Below are positions 33,061 to 44,036 of a stretch of 64,000 nt of DNA, one piece after another. The notes under the pieces are model-generated. The model had not been told where the DNA came from. It saw only the letters and a program-made list of their open reading frames with translations, and ran no database searches. Every line of letters starts with the position of its first letter. Positions within the stretch are counted from its first letter, which is position 1. This DNA is from Gautieria morchelliformis (lineage: Eukaryota > Basidiomycota > Agaricomycetes > Gomphales > Gomphaceae), in assembly GCA_015179125.1 (NCBI GenBank), contig WHVA01000188.1:62001-126000 (forward strand). The letters are read 5' to 3'. Position numbers and translations under genes: made by a program.

Positions 33061-34873
33061 CCCCCAAAGAGAATGAGCTGTACAAGCATATAGTTTTTAA
33101 GACCCTCCAACTGAACTGTGGCAGGGTTTTGAAGAATGAGTGCCCAAATGGAGAAACATACGCAGCCATAGTGCCTCCTTTGCGGCATGTTTCGCTGCAA
33201 TGTATTCAGCCTCCGTAGTCGAAAGTGCGACTATGGCTTGCTTCTTCAAGCTCCAGGAGATCGCCCTGCCATCTATTGTGAAGACGTACCCTGATATCGA
33301 GTTCCGATGCTCTTGCAAGGCCCAGTCCCGGTCCGAGAAGCCTTCAAGACCTACGTGTTCCACTGATGACAAGATACTCTAATTTTGTGCCTTTCAGGTG
33401 CTGAAAAACTCTTTTTTACAGCTTCCCAGTGCGGCATACTGGGGTTCTGCATGAATTGTGCTAGGAAGGAAACAGTGAAGGAGATGTCTGGAGGCATTCC
33501 CAGTGCTGTGTACATGAGTGAGCCTATGGCCTCTCGGTAAGGCATGTTGCGTACGTCATCACACTGGCATGGGGTTGAGGGGCACCGCAACAGACAGAGC
33601 TTGTGGTGGGGATCGAGCGGCATGCTCAATGGGTTGGCATCCTGTAAGTTGAACCGTTCGAGTATCTTCTCGATGTACGCACGTTGTGAGAATGATATTG
33701 TGCGCAACTTGTGGTCTCCCGTTACTTCTATCCCAAGCAACCGGTGCAAGTCGCCGAGGTCCTTGATCTTGAACACGGTGCATAGCTCATCCTTAAATTT
33801 ATGGATCACCTCCTTTGAGTTGCCAGCCATCGTGAGGTCATCTATATCAACCACAATGATAAGTGCCTCATGACCGACATGTCTGTGGGACACAGAATGC
33901 TCCACCTCGCAGCGAGTGAACCCAAACTTGTACAGTACACTGCAAAACAGCTCGTACCACACCCTGCCTGACTGCTTGAAGCTGTAGATCGTGCAGTTAA
34001 GGTGGCAGACATTGTGTTCCTTTCCAGGAACCTCGTATCCTATGGTGCATGTACATAGTTTCAGTGAGCTGAGCATTGAGGTATGCACCATGTATATCCA
34101 TTTGCTCAAGCTCCCAGTTGTTTCTGGCAGCGATGGTGGTGATGACACAGATTGCTGACAACTTAGCAGTGGGTGAGAATGTTTCGTTGTAGTCAATGCT
34201 TCGAGAATCCTCGCATGACAAGCCTTGTCTTATGATTCACAACTTTGCCACTGGTGTTGAGCTTGTACTGGAAGACTAGCTTGCTTCCCACAGTTTTTGC
34301 GCCATCCGGGGGTTCTACTAGATCCCACATCTTTACCCTTTCATGCTGATACAGCTCCTGCTTTATAGAAATGCCCCAATGTGGACAATATTTGTGGGAG
34401 CGTGCGTCATCCAGACTAATGGGGTCGATTCCCATGTGTACGGCTGCTGCCATTGAAAATTCGAGAGGCTGATAGGTCATCCCCTTTGCTTCCACATTAT
34501 CCTCGTCCAGCTCCTCTAGGACCGCTAGGGCCACATCTCCAGTGGGGATGGGCAGGCCTCTAGGGTACATGGGGGCGTTTGCGTGACCGGTGCTGCTGCC
34601 TGCACTGTCGGTGATGTCCCATATGTATGCAGACGGTTTCCACATCTAGTGTCCCCTACCCTGTGGTGGGTCCTCAGGAGGGTCTGGTGCCTCAATCCCT
34701 TCATGTGGTGTGGCTGGGGGAGGTGCAGGTGGCTGGTCATTTCAAGTGGCACTTTGACTGCCCTGGGTGACTAACTCCCCCTCAGTCTGTGCGTTGCTTG
34801 GGGTGACCAGGATGGATTTATTGAAGGTAATGTTGTGCTCGATGCTTACACAATATTTCCTGGGCCAGTATAT
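33061..34873 (-). pseudogene. copia-III pol: reverse transcriptase and RNase H (Ty1/copia)
   Basis: Minus-strand segments in several frames: a hinge and RT entry (AKTVGSKLVFQYKLNTSGKV; DYNETFSPTAKLSAICVI; NNWELEQMDIHGAYLNAQLT), then 34196-33351 with a SFKQSGRVWYELF block. The catalytic loop reads VVDIDDLTMAG, with the YVDD box reduced to DIDD. QRAYIEKILERFNLQDANPL and the RNase H segment (VEHVGLEGFSDRDWALQEHR; QAIVALSTTEAEYIAAKHAA) follow. At least three frameshifts are present. The 5' half is cut off at 34873 by the gypsy-C LTR, which was inserted into it. Confidence 0.9.
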
Positions 34874-35294
34874 TATAAGGGCAACCTAGGCAGACACTCT
34901 ACACTCAAGTGGAGAACTGGCGAGAGGGGATCCAAACTAAGATAGAGAACTATATACACGACACAGACATACCTGGCGAAGGGGGATCCAAAGAGAAAAC
35001 TCTAAGGAGCCCCTTCACCACCTAACTACAACTATAAGTAAGCTCGGGCATGCTAGCCCAATCACCGAATGCCCAAGTTACATAAGCAATCATGCCAGCG
35101 ATAACAGGGCTGGACAGATTAGGAAGGAATGATGTCGGAAGGGGCCAGAACAGGAAAGGAAATACATGGAACACAAGACAGAAAGATGCTGAAGGCTAGG
35201 AGAAGCTCAGGGGCCACCAATAACACACTGCGATAATGAATCTGCAATAATGCATATCGGGATAAAGCAGTGTGTGATTGGGATTCCCCTGACA
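34874..35294 (-). mobile_element. gypsy-C 3' LTR (421 bp)
   Basis: The minus strand begins TGTCAGGGGAATCCCAATC at 35294, right after a polypurine tract (AGAGGGGGGGTGA), and ends GTTGCCCTTATA near 34874. Related LTRs sit at 40152-40636, 61415-61894 and 62320-62698. All share the start TGTCAGGGG and, where preserved, the end GGTTGCCCTTACA. Confidence 0.82.
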
Positions 35295-36477
35295 TCACCC
35301 CCCCTCTAGAATGCGGCGACCCAACGCATGAAGTCCCACTGGTGGAACAGGGATGCAATTCTGAAAGGTGACAGCCTCCAAGGAGTGAATGCGATGAGGG
35401 GCACCTGGATGCGAAAGGTAGAAGTCGGTGAAGAGGTCAGGAGCTTGGATGTCATGCTCATTTTCCCATGAGTTCTCTTCATAGCCATACCGCCTCCACT
35501 TGATGAGGAACTGCAGGCGATTTACTTGCATGCAACTGTCTAACACCTGTTTGACTTCGAAGTGCTCATCGCACTCTCTAAGGATGGGTGGAGGTGGTGG
35601 GGATGGTTGCCGACCTGGGATTGGATCAGATGGAGCAGGGTGGAGGAGACTCAGAAACCTCGGGAGGCAGAGATGGTAGGCCTGTGACCCAACTTGGCAT
35701 TCGAAAATGTAGGGCCCAAGTCACCGATGAGCTAGCTTTTTTGAAGGATGGGCGGTGTGTATATCACTTTCATCAAGGTAAACCTTGGCACCCGGCGAAA
35801 ATGTGGGTGCTGGCTCACATCGGCGGTTATAGTATGTCACCATGTCCTCCTTCAACTTTGCCTGTGCCGACTTCACTTCTGACAGCAACTCCTCCTTGCG
35901 TTCCTTGAATTAGTTGACAGACTCAAGGTTCGATGGGGGTTGACGTGGTTCAAAGCCCATTCATGAGTGCCGCCCAGTGTCCAGGATGAAGGCTGATTAA
36001 CAAGTCGAAGCATGCACATGGTTGTTGTACTGGTACTCAGCCATGGGCAAGAGGTCGTCCCAGTCGCCCTGTCGCTCATTGACAAAGAGGCAAAGGTACT
36101 GCTCTAGCTCTTGATTGAGTCGCTCCGTCTGTCCATCAGTCTGTGGGTGGTATGCCATGGAGGCTGCGATGCGAATGCCCAGGAGGCGATAAAGCTCACA
36201 AGTGAATTCGTGAACAAACGACACCACTGTTTGCAGGAGGCCATGCAGCTTCCAGACATGGTGTAGGAAAAGTCACGCTGCTCTACCTGCAGTGATCATG
36301 GTGTTGGTGGGGATGAAGTGTGCCCGCTTGGAGACCGAGTGCACTACATTCATCACAGCATCATAGCCATGTGCATCAAGCAGTTCCACAATGAAGTCAA
36401 CACTGTGTCCCAGCGAGCTTCAGGGACAGGGAGCTGATGGAGTTCACCAAAGGGTGGCTGCCTTCAGGCCTTTGTTC
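35295..36477 (-). pseudogene. gypsy-C integrase and chromodomain (minus copy)
   Basis: From about 36475 downward the minus strand encodes the integrase linker ([18 protein letters not shown]), the catalytic core ([39 protein letters not shown] with the catalytic Glu) and WDDLLPMAEYQYNNHVHAST. A chromodomain (35546-35295; NRLQFLIKWRRYGYEENSWE; DLFTDFYLSHPGAP) follows. Stops and frameshifts separate these blocks. RT and upstream parts are replaced by gypsy-B copy c gag at about 36478. Confidence 0.88.
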
Positions 36478-36623
36478 GCAGGTCATTTCAGCCATCTTAA
36501 GATGGCTGCGACGAAGATCTCAAACTCTTCGAGGTCAGATCCCCTGGTGTATGGCTCGGGGTGAGCCAGCTTCACGCCGGCTTTCGCTAGCACAGACTTC
36601 TCTGGGTCTGTGTCCGCGGCGTC

Positions 36624-37113
36624 TGTCGGGTGCATTTATGCTCCTGCACCAAAATCAAGCATAATATATTCGATTTATTGTATGGTGTTTCAATCTCTTC
36701 TCACATTGTTCTTGTACCATGCACCCACTTCTCTGATTATTTTCGAAAATTTCCAGTCACTCCCTACCTCTCCATTTCATTTTGTTATCTCTATTTTCAC
36801 AAGCGGCTGCACCCAGCGGAGTTTGAAATGACTTCGACGCGCGAGCTCTTGAGCGCTAAAGGGCCGGGTGCACATATATGCCTTCTGAGACAGGATAGTA
36901 CTCCTCTCTCAGTGACAGTAAATTCACTGAGAGAGGCGAGTAGTATTCTTTATATTTTCATAGCACGTTGACTGAAAATCATGTAGTAAATTTGATTCTA
37001 GGTATTGTATTAATATAACACAGTGACAATAAATTCACTGAGAGAGTGAATTTGATTCTAGCTTTCTAAGAACTCTACCGAACCTTCCCTGCCATAACCC
37101 CGAGTTGCTAACA
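36624..37113 (+). mobile_element. copia-I family solo LTR, 5-bp duplication GCGTC/GCATC
   Basis: A 490-bp LTR from TGTCGGGTGCATTTATG to GAGTTGCTAACA, nearly identical to 26231-26718. Flanks are GCGTC (36619-36623) and GCATC (37114-37118), one transition apart. It is inserted in gypsy-B copy c gag. Confidence 0.9.
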
Positions 37114-37125
37114 GCATCTGCTAAC

Positions 37126-37866
37126 TGTCGAAAGTATTAAAGAATACAATATTAACACATTAACCACAACAAACACAACCCCATATCACGACCAATACAC
37201 CGAGAACCCCTCTCTCAGGATATATGCATCACGGCACTAGTACCCGAGACCGCCGGATCATCATATGCCCACTCAGACTGACCCAATCACATCCCCCGAC
37301 TCCCCCGATGCCACAGGGACACGTATCACGTGTTACCACGACTCACAACACCCAAAACGCTATCCAAGAACACCGAGCCCGTCCCGAATCACGCGCCTTC
37401 CATCAGTCACGTGACCCAATCAAGGAACGTGACGCGTTGAGCCAACCCTGCCTATACCCAGACTATGCCCCCTATCCTTCACCAAACTTCCATCCCCGCA
37501 TCCTATTTTACACTCCATCTCCAAGCCCAACCCATACAGCACACGTCGTCTCTCCTATCGTTACATGTGCGCCACTCGCCCCATTCCATCATCCCTTTAG
37601 TATCACACCACCAATCCCTTGACCGCCAAGCGCCACTAGTAACTAATAAATACATGATCCCATGTACAATAACATAGTAGTGAAATAGCACCTCGTTTCA
37701 CCTCTCATTCCGTAGTAGAATTTCTAGTCGACACTAAAGTCATAAGACATGCATACTTACTGTGCGCGCAGATATTCCTGTCTACTCTAAAAATCTCACT
37801 TGATTTATCTCACAACCAAGAGATTGAATCAATTATTCTCAATATCATTCCTAATATAAAACCACA
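37126..37866 (+). mobile_element. Z-family solo LTR, 5-bp duplication CTAAC
   Basis: A 741-bp segment from TGTCGAAAGTATTAAAG to TAATATAAAACCACA, flanked by CTAAC at 37121-37125 and 37867-37871. It is inserted in gypsy-B copy c gag. C-rich plus strand, containing several CACGTG/TCACGTGA words. Family membership is by overall composition and partial similarity, so it may be a sister family. Confidence 0.82.
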
Positions 37867-38950
37867 CTAACACCACACAGATCATCGGTGTGATCCCATC
37901 GTACGGCTCCAGCGGTATGACGTCAGCCTGATCCGGGATTCCCTGGCCTTGCGTTGGGGCCATGGATCGCTCGCACGGCTGTGATGCTGCGCGGGGCAGG
38001 CTGTTGTATGCCCTGATGGGCCCCAGGCCCGGGTCGGGCTCGGGATCGGGAGCATTTTGTGCTCTCGGGTCCGGGGGCCTTTTGTGCCTGGTGTCCCCTA
38101 TCAGCCCCATGTTGCGGATCCGCAGCCTGCTGTTGTAGGCTGCATGTAGTTGTTGTGCATCCTGCACGGCGCGCGTGAGCTGCTTGTCGTGCTGCTGAGT
38201 GGCATGGCTTTGGGCCACTGCTTCCTCGGTGTTCTTCGCTAGTAGCTCAAGGGCCCACATGTGGCGGCATGCGGCTGCGGCCTCTTTCCACTGCCAGTGC
38301 CTGGCTTCGAGCTCCAAGCTCTCCATCGTTGCTTCAGAGTCAGGCTCTGAGGCAACTTGCTCTCTGACAATCTGTTGGATTGTCTTACGGCTGTCCGTGG
38401 GGGCAGCCGGCTCTCCTTGGGGTTCGTTCCTGAACCGCACGTCCTGTTCAACCGGGGCGGCTAGCGGCAGCATTCGCTGCTGGTCCAATTCCTTTCGCTG
38501 TGGGTTTCCCGCATCATGGCCATGTTCACTGGCTGCGGACTGTTGCGAGCTTTGACGTGGCGTCCCATGTTCCCCCCGTGAGCGGAGGGCCGTCTGGACG
38601 TCCTCCAGCATGGCAGCATCTCGTAGCCTGATCTCCTTGATCTGGTGGAGCTCTTTGCCAAATTCCATGAGAGCAGCAGCAATGTTATCAAGCTGCGATG
38701 CAATATGATCCTGCTTGTGGCCTGTGAGGGTGTTCCGGCACAATGCATCTTGCACCTGTTTGTTCATTGCCTCAGCCGGATAGTTGTCGATGGTGTGTGT
38801 CCTCGAGCTCTTGTGACTTGAGCTCGAGTATTCTGAGCCCTGTCCGTCATCAGGGGCTTGTCTTTTTTGTCTTCGTCCTCCTTTGGGGATGATAGTCGTC
38901 GCTCAACTTCGTGAGTGGCAGTTCGAGTCTCGGCTCTGTGCCTGTCTCAA

Positions 38951-39466
38951 TATCGATGCTCTGCCGTCTACCGACGGTGAGACCTGTCTGCCTTTTCCTT
39001 TGTCTCTGTGCAGAGGGGATTGCAGAGTCGGCGCTTTTATGATTAAAATATTAGATGGTGCCTTTAGCAAACAATTTCTATTGCTTAGCAGTTGGGACCA
39101 CTATGTCTGTCCCTCTACTGTGTGCTGACTAAGCCTCTCAAGACGCGTCCAGAACTGATGGATGGAGATCACATGACCGTGTCGACGAGAGAATGATGTC
39201 GATCTAAGGGATAACTTTGAGAGAGTGCAAACATGACTGGGGAGCCCAGCCATCAGCCCTGTGGTAGTAGCCTGCAGGGTGTTCAACCTCATCTCCAGAT
39301 ATCATTTCTCCTGCCTCTCTCTCATCAGCTCTTGCTCTATTACTGCCAAGCAGTAGAGGGTGTTATGGTATGAGAAAGGCTTGCTAAAATCACAGCTTTC
39401 AAATGGTGTTCAATTTGAAATCAGGCGATTTTGCACCCAGTGCTCTAGAGAGAGTTTTCTACCATG
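38951..39466. other. gypsy leader or flank, no gene recognised
   Basis: Contains the CTCTAGAGAGAGTTTTCTACC segment adjoining the gypsy-C LTR remnant on the right. No coding frame is convincing. It may be the 5' leader of gypsy-B copy c. Confidence 0.35.
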
Positions 39467-39471
39467 AGGGC

Positions 39472-40151
39472 TGTTACACAAAATATCTATCTCATTATTC
39501 CACTACCTAAACACCTCTATCATCTCATGCCATGCACACTCACTCGAGTCACCATAACTGATCGTTCTAACACCCACACTTATGCCTACATACACCTACA
39601 TGAGCCCAGACATTCCTATGCCGATCATCGCACGTACAACCCGTGGAACCAGCCCTGACCCAAAGCAGAAACCCAAGCCCGAGGGAATCTGATCCATGGA
39701 GTGGCACACCGATGGGATCATCACGTACAGACTTTTCTTCCCCCCTACCCCTTCCACACGTCCACATTCCATGATCGCTTCTGTTTCTGATTCCCAATAC
39801 AAATGAACCACTCACTATTCGATAGATCGTCCCTACCGCAGCAACCAGCACCATAACCCCCAAATCTCACTTACACATCCCTTTGCGCTGATAGTCGGTT
39901 CTTCTGTCATAGCTCGTCCCACACACAGTTAAATAGCTGGCTTGTATTTAGTGAATCCCTAGTCAATTAGAACTCATTCATCTTGGAAAGTTATCGAAAA
40001 TCTTACTGCATATATTGTGCAATCGCTGCTCGAGAAACACATACACAGTGTATACTCGACCTCTCTATTATCTACTCGATTCAACTTCTACTCGCAGTCT
40101 GAATTATACTGCTACCTAAACTCACTGTCAACAAACTCTTAATCTCTCACA
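39472..40151 (+). mobile_element. Z-family solo LTR, 5-bp duplication AGGGC
   Basis: A 680-bp segment from TGTTACACAAAATATC to CTCTTAATCTCTCACA, flanked by AGGGC at 39467-39471 and 40152-40156. Its 3' third is very similar to 51728-52431 (for example GCTCGAGAAACACA; TACTCGATTCAACTTCTACTC). It is inserted in a gypsy-C LTR. Confidence 0.92.
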
Positions 40152-40636
40152 AGGGCAACCTAAGCAGACACTTCACACTCAAGCAGAGAACTGGCAAGGG
40201 GCATCCAAAGTAAGATAGAGAAGTATATACACTACACAACACAGACATACCTGGTGAAGGGAGAAAAGAGAAACCTCTAAGGAACTCCTTCACCAGCTAG
40301 CTATGACTATAAGCTGTGGGCATGCTAGCCTGATCACCCAATGCCTGAGTTACATAAGCAATCCCACTGGTGATAACAGGGACCAGACAGATAGGAAAGG
40401 AATGATGTTGGAAGTGGCCCAAACAGGGAGGGAAATACACAGAATACAAGACAGAAGTATGCCGAAGGCTAGGAGAGGCTTGGGGGCCCCAATTGCACAT
40501 CCCACTGCAATAAGGTGCACACAGTGATAATGCACAAGCCTCCATACTGCCAATTGTGATAATGCACATGGTGATAATGAATGCCCCAATAATGCATACA
40601 GCAATAAAGCAGTGTGTGATCTGGGTTCCCCTGACA
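40152..40636 (-). mobile_element. gypsy-C LTR, interrupted by a Z-family LTR
   Basis: Reads on the minus strand from TGTCAGGGGAACCCAGATC (40636) and aligns with 34874-35294. It carries an extra array of CACA-GTGATAATGCA words near 40505-40600. At AGGGC it is split by the 39472-40151 insertion; its last bases lie left of 39467. Confidence 0.85.
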
Positions 40637-40979
40637 GGAATGATGGAACAGGAAGGGATATCATGCATGGTCTGCACAGAAGACATTCTGGTTTATGACT
40701 CATAATTGCTGAGCCCGAAGTTGCCTGTGGTTATACTGCACAGCCAGACTGCCAGTCCTTTAAGAGAGCTTTTCCTGTTGTGAGGGCAACTCCCTGTGAC
40801 TAGGGCTTGGTGCCATACTGTATATGGTAACAGCCATATGTCATAGGGCCAACTTGCGGTTGCCTCTGTACCGTATCCATACTGTATACTGGATCACCAA
40901 ACTGCTCAATGGTATGGGTACAGCCATGTGATGGTCATATTATGGGTGTATGGGCTTTATGAGATGTGTGTGACACTGA
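40637..40979. other. No gene recognised; CCATACTGTATATGG-type palindromic words
   Basis: Short palindromic words (CATACTGTATATGG; CCATACTGTATACTGG) and a TAGGGCTTGG word at about 40801 resemble the interior of the hAT-type element at 60506-60996. No matching terminal repeat was found. Confidence 0.4.
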
Positions 40980-42535
40980 GAATGTGCCTCCTAGGGCCAA
41001 CCAGCAATGAGCATAGACATGCAGGTCGGCTACATGGGCACTCACCTAACCGGCGAAGCCCAGGAATGGTTCCTGCGAAACGTAGAACGCTTCGATCGCC
41101 AGGTCCGCAGCTGGACACTGGAAACAGTGATGCAGGGCCTTCAAAAAAGGTTCCTGCACACACTGACATACCATCATGCATTGAATAAATTTGACGTGGT
41201 CATGCAGGGCATGAAGACCGTTCAGGAGATGCTGAATGAGCTCACGAAATACGTGGCGCGTATGATACAGCCACCAGATGATTACACGTTCCGGAGATGG
41301 TTTGCATCGGCGCTGCACGAAATGCTGCGCAATGAAGTCCTCAAAAGGGCTACAACGCCGAGAGCAGCTCTTCAAGACGGCCCGAATGATAGAGGAAGCA
41401 TCCCGATACAATATGGGGATGGGCAGCGCAGAGAGTGCAGCAGCAATGGCAAGTGCTGCCCAGCTTACAGGGAGCAAGCCGTTGACACAGACGGGCCTGA
41501 CCAGGCCCAGCCTGTTCTCGAGAAGTGGAGTGGCCGCCGCCCCATGCCCAGCACAAGCTGGACGCCCGCCTGAGGCTAAACAGCCTCAAGCGTCAGGGTC
41601 GTCCCCGCGACCCACCCCACCAGCGAAACATTGGGACGGCATAATGATCGGCCCAGCGGCAACCAAAGCAGCACCACATGCTTTGAATGCGGCCAACCTG
41701 GCCACAAGAAAGCAGAGTGCCCCCGGCTTAGGTCCGGTATCCGGACAGCGGCCGCGAGGCACAAAGAGGAGACTGAGGATCCGGAGACGTTGTAGAGGAC
41801 AGGAATTATAGGCAGTAGGTATGGACTTGTTGCTCAAAAGAATAGACTAGAAAACAATTCACTCTCTCAGTGAATTTAGTTGTCACTATAAATATATTAT
41901 ACACTACCTAGAAAACAATTCACTACAGAGGATTTCTAGGTTAATAAATCGAAAGAATGCTAGACTAATTTACTTGCCTCTCTCAGTGAATTTAGTTGTC
42001 CCTGAGAGAGGGGGAAATCTGTCTCACTGTGCATGTACTACTACCCGGCCCTTTAGCGCCCAAGAGCTCGCGCGTCGAAGTCATTTCAGACTCCGCTGGG
42101 TGCAGCCGCTTGTGAAAATAGAAATAACAAGATGAAATGGAGAGGTAAGGAGTGACTGGAAAATTTCGAAAATAATCAGAGAAATGGGTGCATGGTACAA
42201 GAACAATGTGAGAAGAGATTGAAACACCATACAGCAAATCGAATATATTATGCTTGATTTTGGTGCAGGAACATAAATGCACCCAACAGACGTATCTCGG
42301 TCAAAACTCTCTCCATAAAATTGATGAAGAGGGGGAGGGTGATCCCTAACCCAACGACTCTCCGGACAACGGAGACGCGCCCGCTGAAGAGTGGGATCCC
42401 GAGCCGTCCCAATATTGTGAATGGGACGAAGAAGTGGAGGACACCACCTACAGGTCCAGCGTGATCAGATTCAAGCCTGAAGATGAAGCCACCACGAAAG
42501 TCATGGCGGCATGCATGTTGGTCACACCAGACATA
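40980..42535 (+). pseudogene. gypsy-B copy e: gag, split by a copia solo LTR
   Basis: Gag core from 41007 (MSIDMQVGYMGTHLTGEAQE), with a frameshift near 41345 followed by EEASRYNMG and the degenerate knuckle region. The coding sequence is cut at 41790 by a solo LTR and resumes at 42299 with the acidic gag-protease linker. Near 42535 it jumps to the integrase N-terminus, so protease, RT and RNase H are deleted. The breakpoint differs from that of copy a. Confidence 0.9.
41791..42298 (-). mobile_element. copia-I family solo LTR (minus), 5-bp duplication GACGT
   Basis: A 508-bp LTR reading on the minus strand from TGTTGGGTGCATTTATG to TTCCTGTCCTCTACA, flanked by GACGT at 41786-41790 and 42299-42303. 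It shares its last about 60 bp with the copia-I LTR at 2584-3776 and not with the copies at 26231 and 36624. Confidence 0.93.
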
Positions 42536-43917
42536 GGGACGCCATGTTCGCGAAGATCATGGCGCACCCAGACGTGCACCCAAGATTCGTGATCCGGGAC
42601 GGGCTGATCTAAAGAGCACATCAGATAGTCGGTCACTACGGCCATCTGAAGACTTCGAACTACGTTCGAAGGTCATATTGGTGGCCGGGCATGAGCCCAG
42701 ACATAGAGTCATTCTGCACATCATGCGCAAAGTGCCAGATGACGAAAACCGGGCCACAACGGCCCAAAGGCCTACTACACAGCCTACCCATTCCGGATAG
42801 GCCATGGCAGTCGATTGGCATTGACTTGATGGGGCCCCCTGCCCAAATCCAATGACTGTGACTACCTGATGGTAGTCATTGACCGACTAACGTCGCTTGT
42901 ACACCTTGTCCTGACAACGACGAGCATGTCAGCCAAGGGAGTAGCCTGGCTGTTTCTGAAAGAGATCGTTCGACTCCATGGGGTTCCCGACTCCATCGTC
43001 TCAGATAGAGACTCGAAGTTCACATCGATCTTTTGGCGTGAACTACATCGACTCATGGGGACTAAGCTCCTCATGTCAACTGCCTTCCATTCCCAAATGG
43101 ATGGAGCGAACGAGCAGGCAAACCGCTCTATAGGACAGATATTGCGCGCGGTGGTCAGAGACGATCAGCAGGATTAGGCATTTAGGCATTAAAGTGCCCG
43201 ATGGTTGAGGTCGCCCTCAACAGCAACGTAAGCGTGACCACAGGGTTTGCGCCCTTCGAGCTGAATCACAGCTATATGCCGCGGATAGATATCCCCATAG
43301 CCGTGGACACCCCGTTCAAAGGAGTAGCCCAGTTCACACATCAGGCAAGATGGAACCTGATGGTGGCACACGATGCAATCATAGAGCATCCAGTGACGCA
43401 AACATTCAAACATTTCATGCAAACAAGAAACGTATGGTGAGCAACAGGTCCGTGGCCAACAACCGCATATACCTCTCGACCCAGAACCTAACTCTCCCGA
43501 AAGGAAGAGCCAGAAAACTAGTCCCGCGGTACATTGTACCGTACCGTGTCATCGAGGCTCACAACGACGTCTCAACGGTGACCCTTGAGCTTCCCGACGA
43601 GCTGAAAAGCCATCGTATTTTACCGGTCTTTCATTGAAGCCTCGTACGATGATACGAGGCTCACAATGACAAATTATTCCCTCATTGTGAGGCAAGTCAT
43701 TTATGACTTTGGAGAGAATGACGATGAGGAGTGGCTCGTCGAGGCGATTATCACACATTGATGGATAAACTCGACGGACCTGGAGTTCCAGGTCCGCTGG
43801 ACCCTAGGCGATGTGACATGGGAACCCATGTCGTCTCGCAAGGACCTTGGAGGCCTAGATAGCTATCTAGAGCTTCGGGGGGTGAGCAAACCACGCGACC
43901 TCCCCAGGCGCCGCTAG
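42536..43917 (+). pseudogene. gypsy-B copy e: integrase and chromodomain-like C-terminus
   Basis: Integrase code with the same order as copy a: SFCTSCAKCQMTKTGPQRPK-type zinc finger in a shifted frame, catalytic core (MVVIDRLTSLVHLVLTTTSM; IVSDRDSKFTSIFWRELHRL) and DGANEQANRSIGQ. Here the catalytic Glu is kept. A stop near 43177, frameshifts and RILPVFH mark the end of the core. The chromodomain-like tail (WLVEAIITH-type; FQVRWTLGDVTWEPMSS) ends at the stop at 43915-43917. Confidence 0.9.
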
Positions 43918-44036
43918 ATGCGTCGGTCACGTGCATACCATGTGACACGCCGGCCACGGCGCAGTTAAATTTTCACCTCGGATCTTTCCGAGGGCGCATT
44001 GCTTCTTGGAAGCAACCACCATCATCACCCACGAAG

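Larger units (their letters stand above)
36478..38950 (-). pseudogene. gypsy-B copy c: gag N-terminal and central region, split by two LTRs
   Basis: The open part (38767-37867) encodes a helical gag N-terminus: NKQVQDALCRNTLTGHKQDH, Gln/Glu-rich coiled-coil segments, then RAYNSLPRAASQPCERSMAP and IPLEPYDGITPMI. Upstream of 38767 an acidic, Lys-rich stretch (SPKEDEDKKDK, near 38875) is probably the true start region in a shifted frame. The frame is cut at 37866 by a Z LTR and, 12 bp further, by a copia LTR. The gag core resumes at 36623-36478. This is the only copy that preserves the gag N-terminus. Confidence 0.85.
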
